Assembly (NCBI GenBank): GCA_031551875.1
Contig: JAVBNA010000047.1
Location: 1-23,193 of the forward strand
DNA: 23,193 nucleotides
Direction: 5' to 3'
Origin: JAVBNA01 sp031551875
Lineage (GTDB): Bacteria > Bacillota > Clostridia > Oscillospirales > Acutalibacteraceae
Below, in pieces: positions 1-7,353 of the stretch (position 1 is its first letter; each line of letters starts with the position of its first letter). The position numbers were made by a program, and so were the translations under genes. The notes under the pieces were generated by a model. That model saw nothing but the letters and a program-made list of their open reading frames with translations. It searched no databases and was not told the origin of the DNA.

Positions 1-94
1 AAGGTTGAAACAAAACACAGCAGCCCCGCGCTAAAAAGGGGCAAAGCAAAGCAGACCGCCGAAAGCAGTCAAGATTTCAAATTTCAATAGGCTG

Positions 95-1357
95 TTATTC
101 GATGGAAGTTATCGGATCTGAAATGATAAACCCTTTGGAACGAAGCATCGCAAGCGCCTGTTCGGGAGATAAGACTCGTTTTTCGGGGATGGATTCGTTT
201 GCTGGAGCGATGAATGGCGTATAGACCTCATCCTTGAGCAAGATGTGATAACAGGCGGTAAGGAGACGTCGGGCAATGGCAACCCTTGCTTTCTTTGAAC
301 CACGCCGTTTTTTAAGTTGCTGATGTTTGCTTAAAATTTCCGGGTGTAGCTTAGAGCGCGGATTGCTCGCGGCGAGGGCGCACTGAATGAGAAGTGGCTT
401 GATGTACTGCCCAGCTTTACCAATGCGAGTGGTTTTCTTTTTCCCGGCACTCTCATTGTTCTGAGGCGTTAGTCCCGCCCAAGAGCAAAGATGCTTTGAG
501 GATTCAAATTGTGTCATATCCGTCCCAATTTCCGCGATTATGCGAATTGCGGTCATCGCATCGGATATGCCGGGAACGGTAAGGAGTAACTCGATTTGGT
601 GGAAATAAGGCTCAGCCAGGCGCAGGATTAAGTCTTCCGTCAGAGATTTTCTCTTGTCGAGGTCATCCATGTGCCCGCGAATGATTTTGAGTTTCTCTGC
701 TTGCCACGGACTGAACGCACCGTCAACCGATTCCTGAATCTGTGGGATTGGAGTCTTGCAGCGGCCATCAACAAACGGCGCGACGTCAAATTGCTCCCCC
801 GGGTGTTCTAACATCTGCCCGATGATAGCGGACGCGCTCTTGCCGAACACGTTACTGAACACGCTGTCGAGCTTGAAATTAGAAACCGTCAGGCAATTTT
901 GGGCGCGATTCTTCTCTCCGGTGGCACACCATGTCAACTTCTGATGGTAGCGGCAAAGGTCGCGCAATTGCCGGATATCCTCCGGCGGGATAAAGCTCCC
1001 CCTCACGAGATCGTGCTTGAACAGGTCGGCAATCCATTGGGCGTCCTTCTTGTCCGTCTTTTTACCTTTGATAGCTTTGACGAATTTCGGATGGCTGACC
1101 ACCACGTTGCAGGTGGATTCTAGTATGTTGTGAACCGGAAACCAGTATTTCCCTGTCGATTCCATACACACGTCACGGCAACCTCGTTCTGCGAGCCAGT
1201 CCCGCAAGTCTCGCAACCCTCCCGAATAGGTTGAAAACCGCTTGCTGGCATAGTCCGTGACTCCCTTCGCATTTGTAGATGCTATACACGCAATGACAAA
1301 ATCACGATGCACATCCATTCCACAGCAGATTGGATAAACAATTTTGAGCCTTCCCAT
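95..1357 (-). CDS. IS110-family transposase (DEDD recombinase)
   Basis: This 420-residue protein is expected to catalyse bridge-RNA-guided excision and insertion of its element. The RuvC-like DEDD residues are visible: D15 (CGMDVHRDF), E66 (CMESTGKYW), and D102 and D105 (KKTDKKDAQW). That spacing closely matches characterised IS110 recombinases. The C-terminal Transposase_20 domain shows a helix-hairpin-helix-like VPGISDAMTA segment and the WAGLTPQNNESAGKK block, in which S303 is the likely catalytic serine. The frame is open 40 codons further upstream, but I chose the ATG at 1357 because GGAGG lies 7-8 nt before it and the extension shows no family similarity. The frame is intact, so the enzyme may be active. 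The family call is secure; activity is inferred. Confidence 0.93.
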   Translation of the reverse strand: MGRLKIVYPICCGMDVHRDFVIACIASTNAKGVTDYASKRFSTYSGGLRDLRDWLAERGCRDVCMESTGKYWFPVHNILESTCNVVVSHPKFVKAIKGKKTDKKDAQWIADLFKHDLVRGSFIPPEDIRQLRDLCRYHQKLTWCATGEKNRAQNCLTVSNFKLDSVFSNVFGKSASAIIGQMLEHPGEQFDVAPFVDGRCKTPIPQIQESVDGAFSPWQAEKLKIIRGHMDDLDKRKSLTEDLILRLAEPYFHQIELLLTVPGISDAMTAIRIIAEIGTDMTQFESSKHLCSWAGLTPQNNESAGKKKTTRIGKAGQYIKPLLIQCALAASNPRSKLHPEILSKHQQLKKRRGSKKARVAIARRLLTACYHILLKDEVYTPFIAPANESIPEKRVLSPEQALAMLRSKGFIISDPITSIE

Positions 1358-1580
1358 AGCATACCTCCAAATTAAATTTGAAGGCTCAGGCAGGGACTGG
1401 ACGCTCAGCCTAAAAACGAGTAATGTCTTTACAAAGATAAGGTTACAGGCTACTGCACAACGGGTGTGCATATCCAACTCTTTGGTGCTTGAAAGAGCAT
1501 CCGGCGACTTATATCATGGCGGGCTTACGCTTGCGCGCACCACCTACCTCCACGTGCTCTGTAGTATGCCTGTCCCCTTC
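1358..1580 (-). ncRNA. Candidate IS110 bridge RNA / transposase leader
   Basis: This noncoding segment precedes the transposase. In IS110-group elements this position encodes the structured bridge RNA with target-binding and donor-binding loops. Visible pairings are a 5-bp hairpin GCACA/TGTGC at 1455-1469 with a 5-nt loop, and a long-range 6-bp pairing of 1494-1499 with 1555-1560. An extended -10 motif (TGC TATAAT, minus strand, 1596-1588) sits just outside and would start transcription near 1581, reading straight through this segment. No guide loops could be assigned without known ends and target. The call rests on position plus local pairing. Confidence 0.45.
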
Positions 1581-1610
1581 AAAATTAATTATAGCACAAT
1601 ATATAATTAG
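1578..1610. promoter_or_regulatory. Divergent promoter dyad in the left repeat copy
   Basis: TAATTATA (1586-1593) and TATAATTA (1602-1609) form an 8-bp inverted repeat with an 8-bp spacer. On the plus strand it gives a -10 TATAAT at 1602-1607 with a weak TTCAAA at 1578-1583 as possible -35. On the minus strand it gives TATAAT at 1593-1588 preceded by TGC, an extended -10 that faces the IS110 leader. The symmetry may also be an operator overlapping both -10 boxes. Function is inferred. Confidence 0.5.
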
Positions 1611-1665
1611 CGGCACCGACTACGTTTCATAACTCGTTGGTGCCTGAAAGGAATGGTCATATCAT
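1581..1665 (+). repeat. Inverted copy of the rubrerythrin promoter/leader (left copy)
   Basis: The 85 bases read on the plus strand are identical to the minus-strand bases 23193 to 23109, that is, the promoter, 5' leader and first base pairs of the rubrerythrin gene. Identity begins immediately after the IS110 leader and ends inside the start-codon region. There rubrerythrin continues with ATGAAAAAA while this copy runs into the antisense strand of a HAD hydrolase gene. The copy therefore carries a promoter pointing at a broken gene in the wrong orientation. Confidence 0.97.
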
Positions 1666-1894
1666 AGATAATCGCGCTGTTGTTGAGAATACAGGGCGCA
1701 TTGGGCTTCACAAGCCCTACGAACTTCCGCGCGGAGAGAACGCCCCGTCCCGAGGCAATGGTGAATTGGCCGCCCTTTTCCTTAAAGCGTTCAATCGCTT
1801 CAAGATTGCGGGGCGGCACGGTATAATTGGTCGCGATGAGCGTCGCGTCCAGATCTGTGGCCAAGAGAACGCCTTCCAGTGTTTTTTTCTGCAT
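1607..1894 (-). pseudogene. Truncated Cof-type HAD hydrolase
   Basis: The first ~78 residues are the N-terminal part of a HAD-superfamily (Cof/HAD-IIB-like) phosphatase. Motif I is ATDLDATL with nucleophile D14 and acid D16; motif II is TIASGR; and the family's NNSAIIYD strand follows. At about base 1666 the frame enters the inverted rubrerythrin-leader copy. It then reads an unrelated tail of roughly 17 codons to the stop at 1607. The cap domain and motifs III and IV are absent, and at 95 residues it is about a third of family length, so it cannot be an active enzyme as it stands. The start has a good GAGGAA site. It lies 13 nt after the pseudouridine synthase gene and was probably the last gene of that operon. 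Confidence 0.85.
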
Positions 1895-1907
1895 AGTTCC
1901 TCACATT

Positions 1908-2831
1908 TCAAGTTTGACAGTCAATTTTCGCCAGAAACAGCTTAAAATAGTCGGGAAGCTCGCTGTCAAAGGACAGCCATTCCCCAGTTGACGGATGCAT
2001 AAATCCGATGGTTTTGGCGTGCAGGCACTGTCCCTGCAGCGCCGTGATCACTTTTTTGGGGCCGTACACGGGGTCCCCGGCCACAGGGCGGTTCAGATAG
2101 GCCAGATGCACTCGGATCTGATGGGTGCGCCCGGTTTCCAAACGCAAACGCAGGTGGGTGAACTCCGTGTAACGCGCAAGCACGGTGTAGTGCGTTACCG
2201 CCTGTCTCCCCTTTTCCGTGACCGCCATTTTTTTCCGGTCGACGGGATGACGGCCGATGGGCAGGTCGATGACCCCCTCGTCCTCCTTCATGCGCCCATA
2301 TACCACCGCCTCATATTCACGCGTAAAGCTGTGCTCGGCAATCTGTCCCGCGAGCGATGTGTGGGCTGCGTCGTTCTTCGCGACGATCAGAAGCCCGCTG
2401 GTGTCCTTGTCGATGCGGTGGACAATCCCGGGTCGGAGCACGCCGCCGATCCCCGAAAGCGAGTCGCCGCAGTGGCAGAGCAGCGCGTTGACCAGCGTCC
2501 CGTGGCTGTTCCCGGCGGCCGGGTGCACCACCATGCCCTTGGGCTTGTTGACCACCAGCAGGTCGCCGTCCTCATACACGATGTCCAGCGGGATGTCCTC
2601 CGGCAGCGCTTCGCATGCCACCGGCTCGGGGATTTGCACCGTGATGCAGTCTCCTTCCCGCACCCGCAGGTTTTTACCCGCAGGCACGCCATCAAGCGTA
2701 ACTGCACCGAGGATCAGCAGACGCTGCACGCCCGAACGCGTCTGTCCGGGCAGCGCTTCGCTGAGCATTTTGTCAATGCGCTGTCCCCCCTGCTCCTCAG
2801 AGACCGACAGTGTGACCCTGTTCACTCGCAT
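1908..2831 (-). CDS. RluD-family large-subunit rRNA pseudouridine synthase
   Basis: The enzyme converts specific uridines of 23S rRNA to pseudouridine. It has an N-terminal S4 RNA-binding domain (GQRIDKMLSE through the VREGD turn, about residues 15-70) and the RluA/RluD catalytic domain. The domain shows NKPKGMVVHP, the signature HRIDKDTSGLLIVAK with catalytic D141, and the RTHQIRVHLAYL block. The frame is open to 2888, but the family start aligns with MRVNRVTL at 2831, or MEVM at 2840; both overlap the end of lspA by 35-44 nt. I prefer 2831 because of the upstream GGAAGTG. Coupling to lspA is conserved in many Bacillota. The exact target uridines cannot be told from sequence, so no gene symbol is given. 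Confidence 0.92.
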   Translation of the reverse strand: MRVNRVTLSVSEEQGGQRIDKMLSEALPGQTRSGVQRLLILGAVTLDGVPAGKNLRVREGDCITVQIPEPVACEALPEDIPLDIVYEDGDLLVVNKPKGMVVHPAAGNSHGTLVNALLCHCGDSLSGIGGVLRPGIVHRIDKDTSGLLIVAKNDAAHTSLAGQIAEHSFTREYEAVVYGRMKEDEGVIDLPIGRHPVDRKKMAVTEKGRQAVTHYTVLARYTEFTHLRLRLETGRTHQIRVHLAYLNRPVAGDPVYGPKKVITALQGQCLHAKTIGFMHPSTGEWLSFDSELPDYFKLFLAKIDCQT

Positions 2832-3345
2832 CACTTCCATTTTCCGCCGTGACAGCGGCTTTCTTTTTGGAGGGGTGATCCTTTTCAAAATAGAAAAAGA
2901 GATAGATGACCAGGAAAATCCCTCCGAAGGTCACACAGATATCGGCAAAGTTAAAGACGGGAAAGTCGAACAGCGGGGCAAAATTGAAATGAATATAGTC
3001 CACCACCGCACCGCCCGGTTGGAAAATGCGGTCGATCAGGTTACCGAGGCCTCCCGCTGTGACCAGCAGGATGGCAAAAATGCCTGTGTTGTGTCTGACC
3101 TTGTTCGCAAAGAGCGCCCAGAGGCAGATCAGCATCGCCACAATGGGCGCAGCAATCAAAAGCCACCTCGACCCGCTCATCATGCCCCAGGCCGCGCCTG
3201 TGTTTCGGGTGTAGCTCAGCTCCAGAAAGCTGCCGAGGACAGGGACAACCGTGCCATCGGCAAGAGCCAGTGTCGCAATAATTTTGGCGATTTGGTCGGC
3301 CAGCACGAGAAGGCCGACAGATACAAAAGCAATCACAATATTCAT
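2797..3345 (-). CDS. lspA: Lipoprotein signal peptidase II
   Basis: LspA is a membrane aspartic protease that removes the signal peptide from diacylglyceryl-modified prolipoproteins. The 182-residue protein has four hydrophobic segments (about 2-20, 60-80, 88-105 and 130-152). The family blocks are YTRNTGAAWG, GGLGNLIDR, VVDYIHF and FNFADICV, placing the catalytic pair at D116 and D135, 19 residues apart as in characterised LspA. An in-frame extension to 3384 is rejected because GGAAGGGG lies about 8 nt before the ATG at 3345. The C-terminal tail (155-182) is hydrophilic and its coding sequence overlaps the start of the pseudouridine synthase gene. The gene lies downstream of ileS across a 78-nt gap that contains a strong hairpin. 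Confidence 0.96.
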   Translation of the reverse strand: MNIVIAFVSVGLLVLADQIAKIIATLALADGTVVPVLGSFLELSYTRNTGAAWGMMSGSRWLLIAAPIVAMLICLWALFANKVRHNTGIFAILLVTAGGLGNLIDRIFQPGGAVVDYIHFNFAPLFDFPVFNFADICVTFGGIFLVIYLFFYFEKDHPSKKKAAVTAENGSDASEQGHTVGL

Positions 3346-3385
3346 GCAATAAACCCCTTCCAGACAGAAATTATCCGGCAACATC

Positions 3386-3419
3386 CGATTCGCCGCACAG
3401 ACATCTGTGCGGCGAATCG
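3386..3419 (-). promoter_or_regulatory. Perfect 16-bp inverted repeat between ileS and lspA
   Basis: CGATTCGCCGCACAGA and its exact reverse complement flank a 2-nt centre, giving a very stable RNA hairpin (at least 14 bp with a 6-nt loop). It begins 4 nt after the ileS stop codon. On the transcribed strand it is followed by GATGTTGCC, not by a U run, so it does not look like an ordinary intrinsic terminator. A processing or 3'-end-protecting hairpin, or partial attenuation before lspA, would fit. Confidence 0.7.
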
Positions 3420-3423
3420 AACG

Positions 3424-6216
3424 TTATGTGTTCATAATTTGAGCGCACCGTGCGCACAGCGTCTCATGTGCGGCGTCGCTACCGACCGTGCCGCTGTAGC
3501 TCCAGCAGCGGGCGCATTTATCGCCTTCCGCCTTGGACACCTGCACAGAAAGGCCCTCCACGTCGCCTGTTACACCCTCGCCGGCGCCCTCCCTGATCTC
3601 CATTTCAGAGACAATGAAAACGGCGAGCAGCTCCTGTTCGACACTTTTCAGAAAGGCGTGCAGCTCGCCCTGTGCATAGAGGACGATGCTCGCGTCCAGC
3701 GACGCGCCGATCACCTTTTCCGTGCGCGCCAGCTCAAGCGTCTTCTGCACATCCTCACGCAGGGCATGAATCCTGTCCCAATTGGCGGCAAAGTCGTCAG
3801 CAACCTTGGGATTCGTTGCCGTACACAGCGGATTGAGCATCACCGCGCGCAGGTCGTCGCCTGACTTATGAGGCATATACTTCCAGATTTCGTCCGATGT
3901 GAACGCAAGAATCGGGGCGACCAGCCGAACCATGGTGTCCAGAATGGTGTAAATGACCGTCTGGGCGGCGCGGCGGGTGACACTGCCCGCTTTTTCAACG
4001 TACAGCCGATCCTTGAGCACGTCGAGATAGAAGTTCGAGAGGTCAACCACACAGAAGTTGTGCACCGAATGGTACACCTGGTGGAATTCAAAGCGATCAT
4101 AGGCACTTTTTGCCTTCGCGCTCAGTTCGTCCAGCTTGAGCAGCGCCCATTTGTCGATGGGCAGCAGCGCCTCTTCGGACACACAGTCCGTGTCGGGGTC
4201 AAAATCCGCAAGGTTGGCAAGTATGAAGCGCGCCGTATTGCGAATTTTCCGGTAGGCCTCGGACAGCTGCTTGAGGATGTCCTTGGAAATGCGGATGTCA
4301 CTGTGATAGTCGGATGACGCCACCCACAGACGCAGGATATCTGCGCCGTACTCGCCCACAATTTGAGGCGGCAGGATGCCGTTGCCGAGCGACTTGGACA
4401 TTTTCTTGCCCTCGCCGTCCACAACCCAGCCATGGGTGACCACCGTCTTATAAGGGGCTTTGCCCCGCCATGCAACCGAGGTCAACAGTGACGACTGAAA
4501 CCAGCCTCTGTATTGGTCGGCGCCCTCCAGATAGACGTCGGCCGGCCAGTGCAGCTCCTTCCGCACGTCGCACACAGCGGCATGGGACACGCCCGAGTCA
4601 AACCAGACGTCCATAATGTCTTTTTCTTTGTCAAACTGCGTGTGCCCGCATTCCTTGCAGACCGTCCCCGCAGGCAGGATTTCCCCGGCATCCATTGCAT
4701 ACCACGCGTCCGAGCCCTTTTCTCCAAAGAGCTTCGACACCGCCATGATCGCGTCGCGTTCAATGTGCTCCTTGCCGCACTGCTTGCAGTAGAAGATCGG
4801 GATGGGAACGCCCCAGCGGCGCTGGCGGGAAATGCACCAGTCGCTGCGGTCGCGCACCATTGAGGTGATGCGCTCCTCGCCCCACGCAGGCACCCATTCG
4901 ACGCCCTGAATCTCTTCTATCGCACGCTTCTTAAAGCCCTCTACCGAACAGAACCACTGCTCAGTCGCCCGGAAGAGCACGGGATCCTTACACCGCCAGC
5001 AATGGGGATACTGGTGAATGATCTTGTCGATGGCAAAGAGATTTCCCGATGCCTTGAGCGCCTCGGCGATCACCTTGCCCGACTCCTCGGTGGTCAGCCC
5101 TGCAAATGGCCCGGCGTCGGCGGTCAGCCTGCCGTGGCTGTCCACCGGAACCACAATGGGAAGCTCGGGATAGTTGCGGCACACCTCAAAGTCCTCCACA
5201 CCGTGGCCGGGTGCCGTGTGAACACAGCCCGTGCCGCTTTCCAGTGTCACGTGGTCGCCCACGATGACCAGCGACTCGCGATCCAGGAAGGGGTGCGCGG
5301 TCTTCATATGTTCGAGATCCGCGCCCTTCAGCTTCCCGACCACGCGGTAATTTTCTACTTTCGCGGCTGTAAAGGCGTTTTCGTAGAGCGCCTCGGCCAT
5401 GACAAAGTATTCCCCGTCCGACTCAATCACCGCGTAGTCATACTCCGGCCCGACGCAGATGGCGACGTTGCCGGGCAGCGTCCATGTGGTTGTTGTCCAG
5501 ATCACGAAGGAGGTCTTTTTCGGGTCAGCGCCCAGTGCGGAGAGCTTGCCCATGTCGTCTGCCACGTTAAACTTCACGTAAATCGAATGACATGGATCCT
5601 CGGCGTACTCAATCTCCGCCTCAGCAAGCGCTGTCTCACACTCAGGGCACCAGTAGACCGGTTTCAGACCCTTGTAGATATATCCGTTGCACGCCATCTC
5701 GCAAAACAGCTCAATCTGCTTGGCCTCAAAGTCGGGTGTCAGCGTGATATAGGGGTTCTCCCATTCTCCGAGCACGCCCAGGCGCTTAAACTGGGTGCGC
5801 TGGTCATCGAGATAGTGCATGGCAAATTCCCGACACTCCTCACGCAGCTCGACCTCGGTCATGGTGGCGGCCTTCGCCTCCCCCACCTTCTTGCGCGCCT
5901 TGAGCTCGGTGGGCAGACCGTGAGTGTCCCAGCCGGGCACATAGGGCGCCTTGAAGCCGGACAGGTTCTTATAGCGGACAATAAAGTCCTTGAGCACCTT
6001 GTTGAGTGCGGTGCCCAGATGGACATCGCCGTTGGCATATGGGGGGCCGTCGTGCAGCACAAAAAGCGGCTTGCCCTCATTTTTTTCCATCAGCATGTGA
6101 TAGAGCCTGTATTCATCCCACTCGTGGAGCATCTGGGGCTCCTTTATGGGAAGCCCCGCCCGCATGGGGAACTCGGTCTTGAGTAGGTTGAGCGTTTGGT
6201 TATAGTCCTGCGGCAT
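3424..6216 (-). CDS. ileS: Isoleucyl-tRNA synthetase
   Basis: IleRS charges tRNA-Ile and edits misactivated valine. The 930-residue protein has the class I catalytic core with DGPPYANGDVHLGT (55-69) and the KMSKS loop near 603-607. The CP1 editing domain has WTTTTWTLPGN and GTGCVHTAPGHGVEDF, and is followed by the anticodon-binding domain. The C-terminal zinc finger uses C901, C904, C921 and C924. Additional CxxC pairs occur in CPECE and in the CKQCG...CKECG insert. The signature reads HLGT instead of the usual HxGH, so the last histidine is threonine. The start is supported by AAGGAG 8 nt upstream. Only 22 nt separate it from divIVA, so there is no room for a T-box leader and it must be read from an upstream promoter. 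Confidence 0.97.
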   Translation of the reverse strand: MPQDYNQTLNLLKTEFPMRAGLPIKEPQMLHEWDEYRLYHMLMEKNEGKPLFVLHDGPPYANGDVHLGTALNKVLKDFIVRYKNLSGFKAPYVPGWDTHGLPTELKARKKVGEAKAATMTEVELREECREFAMHYLDDQRTQFKRLGVLGEWENPYITLTPDFEAKQIELFCEMACNGYIYKGLKPVYWCPECETALAEAEIEYAEDPCHSIYVKFNVADDMGKLSALGADPKKTSFVIWTTTTWTLPGNVAICVGPEYDYAVIESDGEYFVMAEALYENAFTAAKVENYRVVGKLKGADLEHMKTAHPFLDRESLVIVGDHVTLESGTGCVHTAPGHGVEDFEVCRNYPELPIVVPVDSHGRLTADAGPFAGLTTEESGKVIAEALKASGNLFAIDKIIHQYPHCWRCKDPVLFRATEQWFCSVEGFKKRAIEEIQGVEWVPAWGEERITSMVRDRSDWCISRQRRWGVPIPIFYCKQCGKEHIERDAIMAVSKLFGEKGSDAWYAMDAGEILPAGTVCKECGHTQFDKEKDIMDVWFDSGVSHAAVCDVRKELHWPADVYLEGADQYRGWFQSSLLTSVAWRGKAPYKTVVTHGWVVDGEGKKMSKSLGNGILPPQIVGEYGADILRLWVASSDYHSDIRISKDILKQLSEAYRKIRNTARFILANLADFDPDTDCVSEEALLPIDKWALLKLDELSAKAKSAYDRFEFHQVYHSVHNFCVVDLSNFYLDVLKDRLYVEKAGSVTRRAAQTVIYTILDTMVRLVAPILAFTSDEIWKYMPHKSGDDLRAVMLNPLCTATNPKVADDFAANWDRIHALREDVQKTLELARTEKVIGASLDASIVLYAQGELHAFLKSVEQELLAVFIVSEMEIREGAGEGVTGDVEGLSVQVSKAEGDKCARCWSYSGTVGSDAAHETLCARCAQIMNT

Positions 6217-6238
6217 CCTGTTCTCTCCTTAATATCCT

Positions 6239-7342
6239 TTATCTGCGACGGCGGAACATGCCCATGGGCATATCGTCCTTGTCTTCCTCTTCCTCATACT
6301 CCGGCCCGAATTTAAGCGTCCCGAAGCGGGATTCCCCGTCATTTTGCGCCTTGTCAGACGGCGGAGCGCCAATCTTGCGCCCGTCGTTATTCAGGCCGTC
6401 CTCACGGTCGGCGATGTCCATGGCCATACCGCGGCGTCCGCCGCGGTCGCGCCGCCTCACATTCTCGGGCGCGGGCTCTTCGGGCTCCTTACGGCGTTTT
6501 TTGTCCGCGCGCACCTCAGAAGGCTCTTCGCGCTCCTTGCGGTCGGGCTGCCGGTCAGCGGGCTTCTCCGCCTCCCCTGCGTCCCCGAAGGAAACCGGGG
6601 AGACCGGGAACTTCTGTCCGGACAGGAAGGAATTGAAGGGGTTGATCACCTCTTCCATGCTGGAGGCCTTGCCCATAGGCGGAATCGGGACGTCATTGTC
6701 ATCCTCATCGTCCTCTTTTTCGGCTGCTTTCGCCGGAGGGGTGGAAAACGATCTGAGCACGTCGGCATCAAAATCGTCGTCATCCTCGTCGTCGTCCGGA
6801 TATACACTTGTGACAGGCTTGGGCTCGTCCTCCATCACATCGGTAATGCGCGTAACCCTCTCGACCGAGCGCTCCCCCCGGGCGGGCTCGGGATCGTCGT
6901 CGGGCAGCGCTTCAATCAGGCTCATATGCTCTTTATAAATCACCGTGAGGCGGGTTTTGAAGGCCGCAATCTGCCGGCGCAGGGAGTCCACCTTTTCCTC
7001 TTCCCTGGCGACCTCATTCTGGGCGTTGGTCACAATGCGCTCCGACTTGACCGCGGCATCTTTCAAAATAATATCTGATTTGTGCTTGGACTCGCGGATA
7101 GACGCCTCACCGAGTTTCTGGGCATTCATCAGCGCGGCGCGGATGTTGTCCTCATCAGCACGGTAGGTTTCGAGCTTTTGGCCAAGCTGTTCCACCTGCT
7201 TTTGCAGTTCAGCGTTGTCCTTCAGCAGCTGGTCGTAGGAAACGGTCACCTCATCGATGAACTCGTCCACGTCCTCCGGACGGTAACCGCCCAAATTCGC
7301 TTTTCTGAAATTGATGTTCTTAATGTCGGTAATCGTCAGCAT
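6239..7342 (-). CDS. divIVA: DivIVA-family cell-division/polar scaffold protein
   Basis: The first ~45 residues form the DivIVA membrane-curvature-binding head (FRKANLGGYRPEDVDEFIDEV), followed by a coiled coil to about residue 145. That head and coil are diagnostic. The remainder, about 150-360, is unusually long, highly charged and probably disordered: runs of D/E (PDDDEDDDDFDADV, KEDDEDDNDVP) and a K/R/E-rich stretch, ending in a basic MGMFRRRR tail. At 367 residues it is about twice the length of B. subtilis DivIVA. The protein should assemble at septa and poles and recruit division or wall-synthesis partners. AGGAGG lies 6 nt before the ATG. The gene follows ylmH closely, the common Gram-positive order. 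Confidence 0.93.
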   Translation of the reverse strand: MLTITDIKNINFRKANLGGYRPEDVDEFIDEVTVSYDQLLKDNAELQKQVEQLGQKLETYRADEDNIRAALMNAQKLGEASIRESKHKSDIILKDAAVKSERIVTNAQNEVAREEEKVDSLRRQIAAFKTRLTVIYKEHMSLIEALPDDDPEPARGERSVERVTRITDVMEDEPKPVTSVYPDDDEDDDDFDADVLRSFSTPPAKAAEKEDDEDDNDVPIPPMGKASSMEEVINPFNSFLSGQKFPVSPVSFGDAGEAEKPADRQPDRKEREEPSEVRADKKRRKEPEEPAPENVRRRDRGGRRGMAMDIADREDGLNNDGRKIGAPPSDKAQNDGESRFGTLKFGPEYEEEEDKDDMPMGMFRRRR

Positions 7343-7353
7343 GCCTGCGCCTC

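Larger units (their letters stand above)
1..1580 (-). mobile_element. IS110-family insertion sequence, ends not resolved
   Basis: The element is one transposase gene with noncoding flanks on both sides. About 223 nt lie upstream of the start codon and at least 94 nt downstream of the stop, where the window begins. A longer upstream flank is the arrangement of the IS110 group, in which the left end encodes the bridge RNA; the IS1111 group places it downstream. I see no terminal inverted repeat, as expected for IS110 proper. The outer boundary is taken as 1580 only because the 85-bp rubrerythrin-leader copy starts at 1581; the true ends are unproven. A GCCCC/GGGGC hairpin lies at 23-42. The gene visibly uses more A/T at third positions than the neighbouring housekeeping genes, consistent with recent acquisition. 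Confidence 0.75.

Noticed and set aside
1637..1945. 102-codon plus-strand frame starting inside the left repeat
   Set aside because: It borrows the rubrerythrin leader start and then reads the antisense of the HAD gene; no protein family is visible.
2257..3864. 535-codon open frame on the plus strand
   Set aside because: It lies antisense to rluD, lspA and the 3' end of ileS, whose families are certain. Its translation is low-complexity (R, H, Q and P rich) with no domain, as expected in a GC-rich genome.
5002..6186. 394-codon open frame on the plus strand
   Set aside because: It is fully antisense to ileS, with no recognisable motif and no ribosome site.
6217..6238. T-box riboswitch before ileS
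   Set aside because: Only 22 nt separate ileS from divIVA, far too short, and the upstream bases code for DivIVA.
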